Below are positions 63,884 to 64,000 of a DNA stretch of 64,000 bases, in pieces. The stretch spans positions 18,783,501 through 18,847,500 of the forward strand of contig CM050454.1 of the NCBI GenBank assembly GCA_027563935.2, written 5' to 3'. The DNA comes from Costus lasius. Lineage: Eukaryota; Streptophyta; Magnoliopsida; Zingiberales; Costaceae. The position numbers and the translations under genes were made by a program. Position 1 is the stretch's first letter. Every line of letters starts with the position of its first letter. Under the pieces are notes generated by a model. It saw nothing but the letters and a program-made list of their open reading frames with translations. It was not told the DNA's origin and did not search any database.

Positions 63884-64000
63884 TGTTAGAGAATGCCGGG
63901 TGTAATTTAAAATTTTGCAGTCCCAGGACGCAGCGGAAGAAGCATTACACCCGAAACACATTCCTTTCCCAAGGATCCATGCGAGTGAGTACACACAAGG
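63884..64000 (-). repeat. End of an inverted copia LTR, running off the window
   Basis: The plus strand reads TGTTAGAGAATGCCGGGTGT, the reverse complement of the LTR end at 32670-32802 with about 95% identity over the 117 visible bases. The type 1 hairpin stem is also present. It sits 39 bp after the LTR end of the element at 61899, so it is a separate, later insertion. Confidence 0.9.

Overview
The window is a nested retrotransposon cluster from a flowering-plant genome. The evidence is the presence of plant-specific Ty3/gypsy lineages (Tat/Ogre with a second archaeal-type RNase H, Athila with the tRNA-Asp primer site, a chromovirus), plant copia elements primed by initiator tRNA-Met, TRIMs, Tourist/Harbinger-type MITEs and a LINE fragment. 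I see no intact host gene, no tRNA or rRNA gene and no CRISPR array. The species cannot be fixed from the sequence alone.

Left part (1-25.8 kb). Positions 1-3062 hold decayed LTR remnants (Tat-like, then copia-like). A complete but defective Tat-lineage element fills 3063-25382 (+ strand), with unusually long LTRs of 6042 and 6251 bp. Its LTRs contain tandem ~977-bp units (two in the left LTR, three in the right), each carrying an open, acidic, Ser/Asp-rich reading frame. They also contain an array of short hairpins. Secondary insertions are a 1.5-kb Harbinger-like element with GC-rich cargo (5919-7401), a 1829-bp Athila-like solo LTR inside the second RNase H (15623-17451), a TRIM solo LTR (21184-21358) and a Tourist-like MITE (23321-23726).

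Middle part (25.8-54.4 kb). A decayed copia pol interrupted by two TRIMs is followed by a truncated Athila-like LTR and a LINE endonuclease fragment. A minus-strand Athila-like element then runs from its 3' LTR (29516-33252) to a truncated gag near 54426. Three elements sit inside it: a copia solo LTR (30580-32802), an Athila-like solo LTR (37267-39100), and a very young non-autonomous chromovirus (40869-51589). The chromovirus LTRs differ at only two of 3461 positions that I could find.

Right part (54.4-64 kb). A tandem-repeat and palindrome region with a hAT-like end is followed by a minus-strand copia gag-integrase remnant. A Russian-doll series follows: a copia LTR fragment (58140) is invaded by a plus-strand Athila-like element (59134). 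That element's gag is invaded by another copia element (61899), which in turn has an inverted copia LTR 39 bp after its LTR end (63884, running off the window).

The most interesting signal is structural. Several unrelated LTR families here carry hairpins whose stems are kept by compensatory base changes while loop sequence is conserved: the Tat LTR hairpin arrays, the copia LTR-end hairpin, and the Athila palindromes. This points to selected RNA or DNA structure in these LTRs.
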